Below, one piece after another: positions 52,472-60,797 of a stretch of 64,000 bases of DNA. The stretch is from NCBI GenBank assembly GCA_030838475.1, contig JAUZFP010000094.1:1-64000 (forward strand), given 5' to 3'. Source of the DNA: Actinomycetota bacterium (GTDB lineage Bacteria; Actinomycetota; Actinomycetes; Actinomycetales; Microbacteriaceae). The translations under genes were made by a program, and so were the position numbers. Position 1 is the stretch's first letter, and each line of letters starts with the position of its first letter. The notes beneath the pieces are model-generated. The model made no database searches and was not told the origin of the DNA. It saw only the letters and a program-made list of their open reading frames with translations.

Positions 52472-55132
52472 GTGCACAGCGTGCTTCCCCCCACCATCCG
52501 AGTCCAGGGCAATCGACGCGCCCTCGTCGTCCGCATCGCGTGCGTGCTCATCGCGGTGGCGTCCTTGGGCGGGATCGCATTCAGCGGCACCCTGTCGGCG
52601 AAAGCGGATGCCAACGCCGACTCGTCGCTGACCGTCAGCTGGACCGGTGACACGGGTTCCGCAGCATCCATCCAGCCGACCCGCGACACCAGTGGCTTCG
52701 AATACAACGAGTTCAAGAACATCAAGGTCACCGTCGAACAGACCCAAAACCTGATCGACCAGGCGGTGCGGGTCGACGTCTCGGGATTCTCCGGTGGTAC
52801 TCAGAGTGCAGCGGACGGCACCGGCCAAATCTGGTCGACGGCGACGAACTTCGTCCAGGCGATGCAGTGCTGGGGGGACCCCAGCTCGCCGAACTTTCGC
52901 CAGACCTGTGAGTGGGGCGGCCGTTTCGCCGCCAACAACGGTCTTGGTTCCTCGGTCTACGGCGACAACGTCTACCGCATCGCCGCGCGCGACGTGTCTC
53001 CGACCGCCGACCACACCACGGACAATCCGTTTGTCGCCCGCGACGGGGGGTCCTTCCCGGCCTACCAGGTACCGGACGACTCGGGCAACAAGGAATATCC
53101 CATCGCCGAGGAGTTCGGCGTCGACTCGAGCAATGAACAAAACGGTGCTCGGATCAAGGACGACGGAACCGGGAGCTTCGACTTCGAGATGCAGTCCTCC
53201 ATCCAGGCGCCGCACCTCGGCTGCGGTAGCAGCACGAGCACCCTGAAGTGTTACCTCGTGCTGGTTCCCCGCGGCACCGTGTACGGCGGCCACGACGCCT
53301 CCTGCAGCGCGATCTACGCCCCCGGCGGCGCTCCGTACACCTACGGACTCAGCCCCGCGATCCAGGCCGGCAGCCCCATGAACCCCGGGTGCGACTACTG
53401 GAAAAACCGGATCGTCGTGCCGCTGCAGTTCAACCCGGTTGCCGGCGTGTGCGCCGGGGGCGCAGAGGAGAACGTGATCGGGTCCCAGCTTCTGATCAGC
53501 GCGATGGCGAGTTGGCAGCCGACGCTGTGCACCACGGTGGGGACGCCGATCAGCTTCAACACCAACCCCGACTCGGTCGCCCGCGCCCAGCTGCTGGAGG
53601 GCAAGGCCGATGCGGCGTTCACCTCGTACCCGATCACGAGGGACGAACTCCAGGATCCCGACGATCAATCGGCCTTTGACCATACGACGGTGGCATATGC
53701 GCCCGTCGCCATCGGCGGCGTGGCAGTCTCGTTTCTCGCGGACGGCGTCAACGGGCAGATTGACCATCTGAACCTGTCGCCCCGGCTGCTGGCCAAGCTG
53801 CTCACACAGTCGTACCTGTTCGAGCTTCCCCTCGACGGCACCGATCAGGGGAACGCCGACTACGCGCAGCTCGGAGCAGTGAACCAGAGCTACACCTACC
53901 TGTTCCAGGACCCCGACTTCCAGGCGTTGAACCCCAACTCGGACGACTTCATCACCAACCCGTCCCTCGTCCTCCCCGGCCCGTCGGATGCGGACGCGAT
54001 CGCCCAGATCTGGAAGTGGATCCAGTCCGATGCCGCTGCTCGGGACTTCCTGAACGGGAAGCCCGACCCGTGGGGCATGACGGTCAATCCGAACTACCTT
54101 CCCGCGGGCGACCCCGCGGCCCACGTGCCGCAGTTCGACCCAACGACGGGAGCAAAGCTCTCGACGCAGAAAGCCGTCGGATTCAGCAACCTCGACGGAT
54201 CGCCGCTTTCGCTCGCAACCGCGCCGGTCAACTACTTTCCCAAGGCCGATGAATCCGAGGTGCCACACGTGCTGGGCGTCGAGTCGAGCCGCTACGACTC
54301 GATCCAGTCCTCGCCGTACGTCGATGACTTCGTCAAGTCTGCGGTGGTCGCCTTCCGAGCAAACCCGGGAGCGAAGACCGGATGGGATCCGTCGGCGACG
54401 AAGCCCGACGGCAGTCGTGGGGACTGGGTATCCGGCGGTCCGCAGATTCCGGGACGGCGTTTTGTCATCGCGGTGACGGATGTCGCGGCGACCCTGCGCT
54501 ACGACCTCGACTCGGTGGGTCTCCAGGCAGCGAACGGGACGACGGTAACTGTCCCAACGCCGGCCACCATGTCGGCCGCGATCTCGTCCGGGCTCGTCGC
54601 GACGAGTAATCCGGCGGTCAGGCAGGTTGACCCCGAGAAGGTGTCGGGCGACGGCTATCCGCTGACCACGGTCGTGTATGCCGCCGTCAACCTCTCCGGC
54701 AGTTCGTCCGCGGCTCGCACCTCCATGGCGAAGATGCTGACGTACATCGTCGGCGACGGCCAGACCGAGGGGACCCAGGTCGGCCAGCTCCCCGACGGAT
54801 ACCTCCCGCTGTCCGGCGACCTGCAGTCCCAGGCCAAGGCCGCGGCGACCGCGATTGCGATGTACACGGGTTCGACGAATTCTCCGGACGACGGCACGAA
54901 CGTCGGTGGCTCCAACAACGGGTTCGGTGATGGCGGTGGCGACTCGGGATCCGGCCCGAGCGGATCATCCAGTTCCGGACCACACATCGTGTCGCTCGGA
55001 ACGAGCAAGGAGGGGATGACGCCCGCCGACTCGAGCACACCCTTCGGCCAGCTCTTCCTCGGGATCGCATTGATCGTTGGCCTCGTCGGCGCAGTTTTCG
55101 CGCCGCTCGTCGTCGGATTGGGTCGCAGATGA
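52472..55132 (+). CDS. Very large PstS-like surface protein with C-terminal membrane helix
   Basis: 886 aa from GTG 52472, one base after the upstream stop with GGAAGG before it; the track start at 52298 is inside that gene. Signal segment ALVVRIACVLIAVASLGGIAFSG. The middle carries a PstS-like region (NVIGSQLLISAMASW; AQLLEGKADAAFTSYPITRDEL; IDHLNLSPRLLAKLLTQSY), about twice the usual size with several cysteine pairs. A Gly/Ser-rich stretch and a final helix (FGQLFLGIALIVGLVGAVFAPLVVGLG) anchor it. Function unknown; a receptor or scaffold outside the membrane is likely. Confidence 0.8.
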   Translation: MHSVLPPTIRVQGNRRALVVRIACVLIAVASLGGIAFSGTLSAKADANADSSLTVSWTGDTGSAASIQPTRDTSGFEYNEFKNIKVTVEQTQNLIDQAVRVDVSGFSGGTQSAADGTGQIWSTATNFVQAMQCWGDPSSPNFRQTCEWGGRFAANNGLGSSVYGDNVYRIAARDVSPTADHTTDNPFVARDGGSFPAYQVPDDSGNKEYPIAEEFGVDSSNEQNGARIKDDGTGSFDFEMQSSIQAPHLGCGSSTSTLKCYLVLVPRGTVYGGHDASCSAIYAPGGAPYTYGLSPAIQAGSPMNPGCDYWKNRIVVPLQFNPVAGVCAGGAEENVIGSQLLISAMASWQPTLCTTVGTPISFNTNPDSVARAQLLEGKADAAFTSYPITRDELQDPDDQSAFDHTTVAYAPVAIGGVAVSFLADGVNGQIDHLNLSPRLLAKLLTQSYLFELPLDGTDQGNADYAQLGAVNQSYTYLFQDPDFQALNPNSDDFITNPSLVLPGPSDADAIAQIWKWIQSDAAARDFLNGKPDPWGMTVNPNYLPAGDPAAHVPQFDPTTGAKLSTQKAVGFSNLDGSPLSLATAPVNYFPKADESEVPHVLGVESSRYDSIQSSPYVDDFVKSAVVAFRANPGAKTGWDPSATKPDGSRGDWVSGGPQIPGRRFVIAVTDVAATLRYDLDSVGLQAANGTTVTVPTPATMSAAISSGLVATSNPAVRQVDPEKVSGDGYPLTTVVYAAVNLSGSSSAARTSMAKMLTYIVGDGQTEGTQVGQLPDGYLPLSGDLQSQAKAAATAIAMYTGSTNSPDDGTNVGGSNNGFGDGGGDSGSGPSGSSSSGPHIVSLGTSKEGMTPADSSTPFGQLFLGIALIVGLVGAVFAPLVVGLGRR

Positions 55133-55144
55133 CCCCCACAAAAC

Positions 55145-55172
55145 TTCCGTTCCGAAACGCCCAGGAACGGAA
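55145..55172 (+). terminator. Hairpin between the second and third PstS-like genes
   Basis: TTCCGTTCC-(10)-GGAACGGAA, a perfect 9-base stem, 12 bases after the stop and 90 bases before the next gene. Followed by AA then C-rich sequence rather than T, so it may protect or process the mRNA rather than terminate fully. A further purine-rich stretch (GAAAGCTGG) precedes the next start. Confidence 0.5.
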
Positions 55173-55262
55173 AATCCCCCCGCCAAAGTGTGAGACCCCG
55201 GCGAGGGGAGCGTCCGTTTGGACGGAAACGCATGGGCAGAATAACAAAGAAAGCTGGCAGCA

Positions 55263-56369
55263 ATGCTAAAGAAGAATAAGCTGCGCCTCGGCGCGGCGGC
55301 GGTCGCGGCAGCCTGTGCCGTGGCCATGGCTGTTTCGGCGTCGCCCGCGTTCGCTGACCCAACCGGATTCAAGACGCTCTCTGGTGTTGGTTCTGACACC
55401 ATCCAGGACGTCATGAACGGAATGGGTTCGGCAGTCCCCGCGATCGGCTCTTACGACGCCGTCGATCCCGTGACCGGCGTGGGCGGTGGCAACATCATCA
55501 CCAAGTCGGGTGGACCTGCCTACGTCCGTCCGAACGGTTCGGGTGACGGTGTCAAGGCGCTCAGCGACTCGATCGAGGGTGGAACTCACCTGTGGAACAG
55601 CGTGAACATCGCCGGTCAGGTTGACTTCGCTCGTGCCTCTGGTTTCCAGGGCTCGACCGGAACCGACGTCACCTACATCCCGTTCGCACTCGACGCAGTG
55701 ACCTACGCGGTCAACGCCGGCAGCGACTTCCCGCGCAATATTCCGCTGGGCAGCGCGGCCGACGCACACTCACGCCTGTCGCTGTACAACATCTACAACT
55801 GCTTCAAGACGACCTACCAGAACAGCGACGGCGACTCGATCACGATTCACCCGCTCGTCCCGCAGTCGGGCTCCGGTACCGCGAAGTTCTGGGCGTCCAC
55901 ACTGGGCTTCAGTGACACCGCTCTTCCGAGCTGCGTCAAGCGAGTGAACACCGACACCGTCCCCGTGACGGTCGAGGAGCACAACGGCACCTCGATCGAC
56001 GACGCGGGTGACATCGTCCCGTTCTCGATCGCACAGTACATCGCACAGGGCAACCACGCGTCGATCGCCCAGGCGTTCGGTGTGAGCGTGCTGGAGCGCC
56101 GCGGCAACGTTGCGCTGGGTTCGATTGGTGGCCAGGCGCCGATCCGCGAGAGCGGCACGACGACGGTCATGAACCCGTCGTTCCCCGTCACCCGCCAGGT
56201 GTTCAACGTCGTGTCGAGCGCACTCGTGAGCCCCGCCGGTCCGATCAAGACCACCTTCGTCGGCGCGTCGAGCGCGGTTTGCTCGCAGTCCGCGCTGATC
56301 GAGGCGTTCGGATTCCAGACGATCTCGAACTGCGGCGACACCTCGCTGCAGGGCGCGTTCACCCAGTAG
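55263..56369 (+). CDS. PstS-like secreted substrate-binding protein
   Basis: 368 aa. Classic signal peptide (MLKKNKLRLGAAAVAAACAVAMAVSASPAFA). Begins FKTLSGVGSDTIQDVMNGM; ligand-loop candidates are VRPNGSGDGVKAL and PQSGSGTAKFW, followed by IVPFSIAQYIAQGNH. No anchor and no lipobox cysteine at the cleavage site, so it may be freely secreted or held by neighbours. A clear change of codon use is visible: more A/T-ending codons and AA-rich start than flanking genes, as seen in highly expressed secreted proteins. Third binding protein of the operon. Confidence 0.85.
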   Translation: MLKKNKLRLGAAAVAAACAVAMAVSASPAFADPTGFKTLSGVGSDTIQDVMNGMGSAVPAIGSYDAVDPVTGVGGGNIITKSGGPAYVRPNGSGDGVKALSDSIEGGTHLWNSVNIAGQVDFARASGFQGSTGTDVTYIPFALDAVTYAVNAGSDFPRNIPLGSAADAHSRLSLYNIYNCFKTTYQNSDGDSITIHPLVPQSGSGTAKFWASTLGFSDTALPSCVKRVNTDTVPVTVEEHNGTSIDDAGDIVPFSIAQYIAQGNHASIAQAFGVSVLERRGNVALGSIGGQAPIRESGTTTVMNPSFPVTRQVFNVVSSALVSPAGPIKTTFVGASSAVCSQSALIEAFGFQTISNCGDTSLQGAFTQ

Positions 56370-56422
56370 TTCCCTCCTTACCGTTCACATCGATTCACCA
56401 ACTCACAAAGGAAAAGAATCTA

Positions 56423-57802
56423 ATGAATAAGTTCTCGCGGCGTTTTGCCGCAGTACTCGTCACGGGCGCACTCGTCGTCGCCGGTGCGACGCTCACGGCC
56501 TCGGCCGCGAACGCCGATTCAATTACCGGCAACATCAAGCTGTTCACAACGGGATCGAATGTCGGCACCATTGCCGCCAAGCAGGTCACCGCTGGCAGCT
56601 CCACCACCAACCCGATGATCTACGGAATCACGGTCGACCAGGCGTGCCCCGCCGGGTTCCGTGGTGCGGCGATCTTCACCGTGTTCCAGGGTGGAGTCAA
56701 GGTCGGAACGCTCGGTTCAACCGGTTTCGTTGCTGACGACGGAGTTGAGGGCACGAACGGCCTCAGCCCCGCCGACACCTCGATCGCGATGGACGAGTCC
56801 TCGACGCTGCCCGCCCAGAACCCCAAGGTGGACAACAACAAGTCGCTCGAGGTTGCGGCACCAACGCTGGCGACAGGCTCGTTCGAGCTTCGTTACTACT
56901 GCGGTGCTGACTCGCTCGGCCAGTTCGACTTCGTGAACGACAAGTACTTCGTTCTGACGTTGAACTTCGACAAGACGGCTCACACCTGGTCGACTCCGGT
57001 TGCCAAGATCAACACCACAACGTCGATCACGGCTTCGGCCGACCAGGTCGCCAAGACCGCGACGATCAACACGCAGATCAAGAACGCTGCCGACGGCACC
57101 AACGCCGCCACGGCAACGGGAACGGCGACGGTCAACCAGACCGCCCCGTCCGCTGCGACGCTCGGCACGGCAACGATTGCGGCCGGTGTTGCAACCTTCA
57201 CGACCGGCTCGCTGTCCCCCGGTGTATACACCTTCACGGTGACCTACGCCGGTGACACCGCGTTCAACGGCTCCATGTCGTCGACCGCAACGATCAGCAT
57301 CAACGGCTCCAACACTGGCGCAACGAACATCACATTCGATGTTCTTGCTGGTGCCAACCCGGGTGGCCTCGTGCTCTCGAATGTCCCGACCTCGGTCGAC
57401 CTCGGCTCCGCCACCTACAACAGTGGCCTGCTGACGGCGAGCAACCCGACGGGCTTCTCCGGCATCACGGTCACCGACAACCGTTCACTGGACGCGGCCG
57501 CCTGGTCGCTCACCGGATCGGTGTCCGACTTCACGGCCGGCGCCAAGACGTTGAGCGGTAAGTACCTGGGTTGGACCCCGTCGCTCACGAGCGGCCCGAC
57601 GGGTGCGGCGGCTGGCGCCACCGTGCTTCCGGCGGTCCAGGCGGCGCCCACCGGCGGCCTCAAGGCGGTCAGCCAGCTGGCGTCCGCCCCGGTCGTTGAC
57701 GGCAGCCCGGTCACCGTTGTGAAGGCTGGACTGAACGTGGCGATCCCGGCGAACTCCGCCACCGGTCACTACTCGGCCCTGCTGACGCTGACGCTTGCGT
57801 AA
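56423..57802 (+). CDS. Ig-like surface protein with WxL-like C-terminal domain
   Basis: 459 aa from ATG 56423 (ribosome site AAAGGAAAAG); the track start at 56279 overlaps the previous gene. Signal peptide MNKFSRRFAAVLVTGALVVAGATLTASAANA. The N-terminal domain has two cysteines (QACPAG; YYCGAD); a bacterial Ig-like module runs about residues 195-300 (TTSITASADQVAKT...GVYTFTVTYAGDTAFNGS). The C-terminal ~150 residues read FSGITVTDNRSLDAAAWSLTGSVSDF...LGWTPSL...YSALLTLTLA, the spacing and W-S-L motif of WxL domains, which bind peptidoglycan non-covalently in Gram-positives. The next gene encodes the usual WxL partner. Confidence 0.78.
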   Translation: MNKFSRRFAAVLVTGALVVAGATLTASAANADSITGNIKLFTTGSNVGTIAAKQVTAGSSTTNPMIYGITVDQACPAGFRGAAIFTVFQGGVKVGTLGSTGFVADDGVEGTNGLSPADTSIAMDESSTLPAQNPKVDNNKSLEVAAPTLATGSFELRYYCGADSLGQFDFVNDKYFVLTLNFDKTAHTWSTPVAKINTTTSITASADQVAKTATINTQIKNAADGTNAATATGTATVNQTAPSAATLGTATIAAGVATFTTGSLSPGVYTFTVTYAGDTAFNGSMSSTATISINGSNTGATNITFDVLAGANPGGLVLSNVPTSVDLGSATYNSGLLTASNPTGFSGITVTDNRSLDAAAWSLTGSVSDFTAGAKTLSGKYLGWTPSLTSGPTGAAAGATVLPAVQAAPTGGLKAVSQLASAPVVDGSPVTVVKAGLNVAIPANSATGHYSALLTLTLA

Positions 57803-57822
57803 CGGAAACTGAGTCACCCCGG

Positions 57823-57854
57823 GCCGGGGTCGGACGTTCTCGTCCGGCCCCGGC
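57823..57854 (+). terminator. Strong hairpin after the WxL-like gene
   Basis: GCCGGGGTCGGAC-GTTCTC-GTCCGGCCCCGGC: a 13-base stem with one G-U pair, 20 bases after the stop. Followed by TCATCCGGCGTTCTCGTCC without a T run. Probably lowers expression of the downstream part of the locus relative to the secreted proteins. Confidence 0.6.
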
Positions 57855-57921
57855 TCATCCGGCGTTCTCGTCCCATCACCACCTATCAACTGCACCCTCG
57901 TAGAAATCTCTGGTCCACATC

Positions 57922-59067
57922 ATGAAGCGCACGCCTTTGGCTCTCGCGGCCGTTCTCGCTCTCGGGCTGGCTCTCGCCCCCGCTCTGTCGGCTGTGGCTG
58001 CCGACGCGCCGCCGAAGGCACCCGCGATAACCTGGAGTGTTCAGGCCTCCGGTCCAACGGGGAACGACGGCCGACTGTCGTTCGCGTACGGCGTCGATCC
58101 CGGCACCGAGATCGACGATTTTGTCGCCGTGTCGAACCGCGGCACGGCCAAACAGACCTTCACCATCTATGGCACCGACGCCATCAACCAGTTCGACAGT
58201 GGTGCATTCAGCCTGCTTCCCGCCGCACAGAAGCCCCACGATGTCGGATCGTGGATCACGACCAAGACAGCCAAGATCACCGTTCCGGCAGGGCAGACCG
58301 CCATCATTCCGTTCACCATCCTGGTGCCCTCCGACGCGACCCCGGGCGACCACACCGGTGGGGTGATCGCCTCCGTGACCACCGCCGCGCCCGGCAAGAA
58401 GAGTGGGGTCGGAATCGACCAGCGCGTCGCCGCGCGAGTCTATCTCCGGGTCTCCGGACAACCCGTTGCCAAGGTTGTCGCGACCGGCGTCGTCGCGGGC
58501 TTCACGCCCGTCTGGAACCCCTTCGGCGGTGGCGGCGCTGCCGTTGACTACGACGTGAGGAACAACGGCAACGTGCGCGAGGATGTTGCCCAGTCCATCG
58601 AAATGAGTGGGCCGTTCGGGATCGGCCTTGGCAAAATCACCGGCAAGCCGCTGCTGAATCTCCTGCCCGGCCAAAGCACACACATCCACGAGACCGTGGC
58701 GGGGGTATTCCCGCTGGTCCTTCTGTTCGCAAACGTCAAGCTCACTCCGAGCGCCCCGACCGATCTCGTCGGTCAGTCGCAGCTGCGTGACCAGAACGGC
58801 AAGCTGCTGCCCGCATCCCCTGAGCCGAAGTTCACGGCAGTGACAACATCCGCGCTGGCGGCTGCAATCTCCTGGACCCTGCTTGCGATCGTCCTGGTGC
58901 TGATTGCGCTCATCTTCCTGATCAGTCGGTATGTCCGCAACACGCGCGAGCGGATGTTCGACGCGATCGACGCCGCCACGGCGGAGGCCCAGCGGGCCGC
59001 GCAGGCGCGGTCGGCGACCCCCGCGAAAGAGACCGTGTCTGCGGGCGCGCCGGAGCCGCGGTCGTGA
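57922..59067 (+). CDS. DUF916-like (WxL-interacting) membrane protein
   Basis: 381 aa. Signal peptide MKRTPLALAAVLALGLALAPALSAVAA. The extracellular part matches the peptidoglycan-binding region of WxL-partner (DUF916) proteins: VPAGQTAIIPFTILVPSDATPGDHTGGVIAS around residue 110-140 and a second beta domain (FGGGGAAVDYDVRNNGNVREDVAQSIEMSGPFG). C-terminal membrane helix (ISWTLLAIVLVLIALIFLI) and a charged cytoplasmic tail. In Firmicutes such proteins sit beside WxL genes and hold WxL proteins at the wall; the same arrangement is present here. Stop overlaps the next GTG. Confidence 0.82.
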   Translation: MKRTPLALAAVLALGLALAPALSAVAADAPPKAPAITWSVQASGPTGNDGRLSFAYGVDPGTEIDDFVAVSNRGTAKQTFTIYGTDAINQFDSGAFSLLPAAQKPHDVGSWITTKTAKITVPAGQTAIIPFTILVPSDATPGDHTGGVIASVTTAAPGKKSGVGIDQRVAARVYLRVSGQPVAKVVATGVVAGFTPVWNPFGGGGAAVDYDVRNNGNVREDVAQSIEMSGPFGIGLGKITGKPLLNLLPGQSTHIHETVAGVFPLVLLFANVKLTPSAPTDLVGQSQLRDQNGKLLPASPEPKFTAVTTSALAAAISWTLLAIVLVLIALIFLISRYVRNTRERMFDAIDAATAEAQRAAQARSATPAKETVSAGAPEPRS

Positions 59068-59798
59068 GGACCCGCGGGTACTTCGCCGCCGCACTCATCA
59101 CCGCGGCGGTGATCGGCATGAGCTGGGGTGCGGTCTCCGCCGCCGCGGTCCCGACCGACACACCCACGCCGACGAGCACCGGATCAAGCCAGGTCGGATT
59201 TACCGTCGTCGACACCGCGTCGCCGACGCCCACGCCCAGCTCCACGGGCTCCCCGGGCGGGGGATCGGGTGGTTCGGGAGGATCCGGGGGTTCGGGAGGC
59301 GGTTCCGGCGGCGGTACCACACCGCCGGTGTGCGTCCCCAGCACGAAGGCGCCAGCGCTGACGACCGTTCCCGCCGGGCCTTCCATCCTGCGTCTGACGC
59401 CGAAGAGTGTCTCTCAGGGACAGGACGTGCTCGTTAGGGGAGACGGATTCCGGCCCGGAGAAAAGGTCGTCATCGGACTCTTCCCGACCCCCGTCAAGCT
59501 CGGCACCTTCACGGTCCGAACCAACGGTCAGGTCTATGCGGAGGTCACGATTCCGAAGCGCACGCAACTCGGCAGCCACACCATCGTCGCAATTGGGTAT
59601 GGTGACTGCCACGCCGGGGCCGGTTCGATCAGCGTCGTCTCCCCTCGCGGTTCGGGCTCCAGCATGTTTCCCTGGATCGTCTGGGTGATTGCGGGCAGCA
59701 CACTCGGACTCGTCGGGATCGGATTCCTGATCGCCTTCCTGCTCGGATGGCTGCCGCTGGCAACCGCGAGCGGTGTCGCCACGAGGGCCGCCCCATGA
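59064..59798 (+). CDS. Membrane-anchored stalk protein with Gly/Ser repeat
   Basis: 244 aa from GTG 59064 (GTGA overlap). Signal peptide (GYFAAALITAAVIGMSWGAVSAAA), Pro/Thr stretch, then a run of GGSGGSGG units (59250-59310 in the DNA) acting as a flexible spacer. An IPT/Ig-like domain follows (LTPKSVSQGQDVLVRGDGFRPGEKVVIGLF) with two cysteines, then a membrane helix (IVWVIAGSTLGLVGIGFLIAFLLGW) with a short tail. It lacks an LPxTG motif. It overlaps both neighbours, so it is probably a stoichiometric part of the complex. Confidence 0.7.
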   Translation: MRTRGYFAAALITAAVIGMSWGAVSAAAVPTDTPTPTSTGSSQVGFTVVDTASPTPTPSSTGSPGGGSGGSGGSGGSGGGSGGGTTPPVCVPSTKAPALTTVPAGPSILRLTPKSVSQGQDVLVRGDGFRPGEKVVIGLFPTPVKLGTFTVRTNGQVYAEVTIPKRTQLGSHTIVAIGYGDCHAGAGSISVVSPRGSGSSMFPWIVWVIAGSTLGLVGIGFLIAFLLGWLPLATASGVATRAAP

Positions 59799-60778
59799 TG
59801 ACGATTGCGCCCGAGGCTCCCGAAACCGTCGTCATCGAAACTGCCGCTACCACGCCCACGCCGCCGCCCACTGTTCCCTTCTGGTTGCGGCGGCCACCGA
59901 ATCGTCGACCGAAACGTCCGCGACCGACTCCCCGGCAGGCGCGCTGGTGGATCGGGGTTGTTTGGCTCGTGCTCTCGGTCGTGCTGTTGGGGTTCGTGGC
60001 GCACGTCACGCTGTTCGGCATCCTGCAGCATGCTCGCAACGAGGCCGCGGGGTACGACGAGCTTCGCGTATCGCTGGCGAAGGCAGAGACTCCGCTCGGT
60101 CAGCTTGACCTGAACAAGAAACTGGTGGCCGACGGAACGCCGATCGCACTGATCACGATCCCCAAACTGGGTCTCTCCGAGGTGATCAGGCAGGGGACGA
60201 CGCCGGATGTGACGCGCCTCGGAATCGGACATCGGCGGGACACACCACTGCCCGGCCAGGCGGGCCTCAGCATGCTGTTCGGGCGTCAATCCGCATACGG
60301 TGGCCCATTCGGTGGTCTGGCCGCGTTGGTACCCGGTGACACAATCACGGTCACCACCGGCCAGCAGACGCACACGTTCACGGTCTTCGGACTCCGCAGA
60401 CCGGGTGACCCACTTCCCGAATCGTTATCGGCGAGCAAGGGCCGCCTCGAGCTGGTGACAGCCGACGGCCCGCCGCTGATCTCGAGTGGTGTGCTCTATG
60501 TCGATGCAGACCTGAAGGGCACGCCATCCGAGACTCCCCGGTCGGTGCTGACGAGCCGCGCACTCGACCCGGACGAACTCGTGATGGGCACCGACAACAG
60601 CGGATGGCTACCCCTGTTGTTCACCTTCCAATGGTTGGCTGTTGCGTCCGCGCTCACGCTCTGGTTAGTCCAGAAATGGGGCCGGTGGCAGACCTGGATC
60701 GTCGCGGCACCCGTCCTGCTCGTGCTTGGGGCGACAACCGCCGACCTCGCCATGGCTCTGCTCCCCAATTTGATCTGA
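59795..60778 (+). CDS. Sortase-fold protein without catalytic residues (pseudo-sortase)
   Basis: 327 aa (ATG 59795 or 59798). Basic Pro/Arg-rich cytoplasmic N-terminus, helix at ~52-72, sortase beta-barrel at ~115-240, and two more helices at the C-terminus (~272-292, 300-320). The family frame is clear: ITIPKLGLSEVI, GHRRDTPLPGQAGLSMLFGRQSAYGGPFGGL, PGDTITVTTG, GRLELVTADG. Active class-E type sortases read AGHR at the third block and VTC at the last; here they are FGRQ (His to Arg) and VTAD (Cys to Ala). There is no cysteine anywhere in the protein. It may be a scaffold or binding protein. ATG overlaps the upstream stop. Confidence 0.85.
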   Translation: MMTIAPEAPETVVIETAATTPTPPPTVPFWLRRPPNRRPKRPRPTPRQARWWIGVVWLVLSVVLLGFVAHVTLFGILQHARNEAAGYDELRVSLAKAETPLGQLDLNKKLVADGTPIALITIPKLGLSEVIRQGTTPDVTRLGIGHRRDTPLPGQAGLSMLFGRQSAYGGPFGGLAALVPGDTITVTTGQQTHTFTVFGLRRPGDPLPESLSASKGRLELVTADGPPLISSGVLYVDADLKGTPSETPRSVLTSRALDPDELVMGTDNSGWLPLLFTFQWLAVASALTLWLVQKWGRWQTWIVAAPVLLVLGATTADLAMALLPNLI

Positions 60779-60797
60779 CCCCCGAGGATCCCTACTC

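Noticed and set aside
52442-54268. 608-aa minus-strand ORF opposite the large PstS-like gene
   Set aside because: Arg/Val/Gly-rich shadow; the plus-strand frame has signal peptide, PstS-like region and anchor.
59257-59310. GGSGG-coding repeats considered as a CRISPR-like or mobile repeat
   Set aside because: Short in-frame codon repeats encoding a flexible linker; no spacers or cas genes.
59795-60778. Annotation as a functional class E sortase
   Set aside because: Catalytic His and Cys are replaced and the protein has no cysteine.
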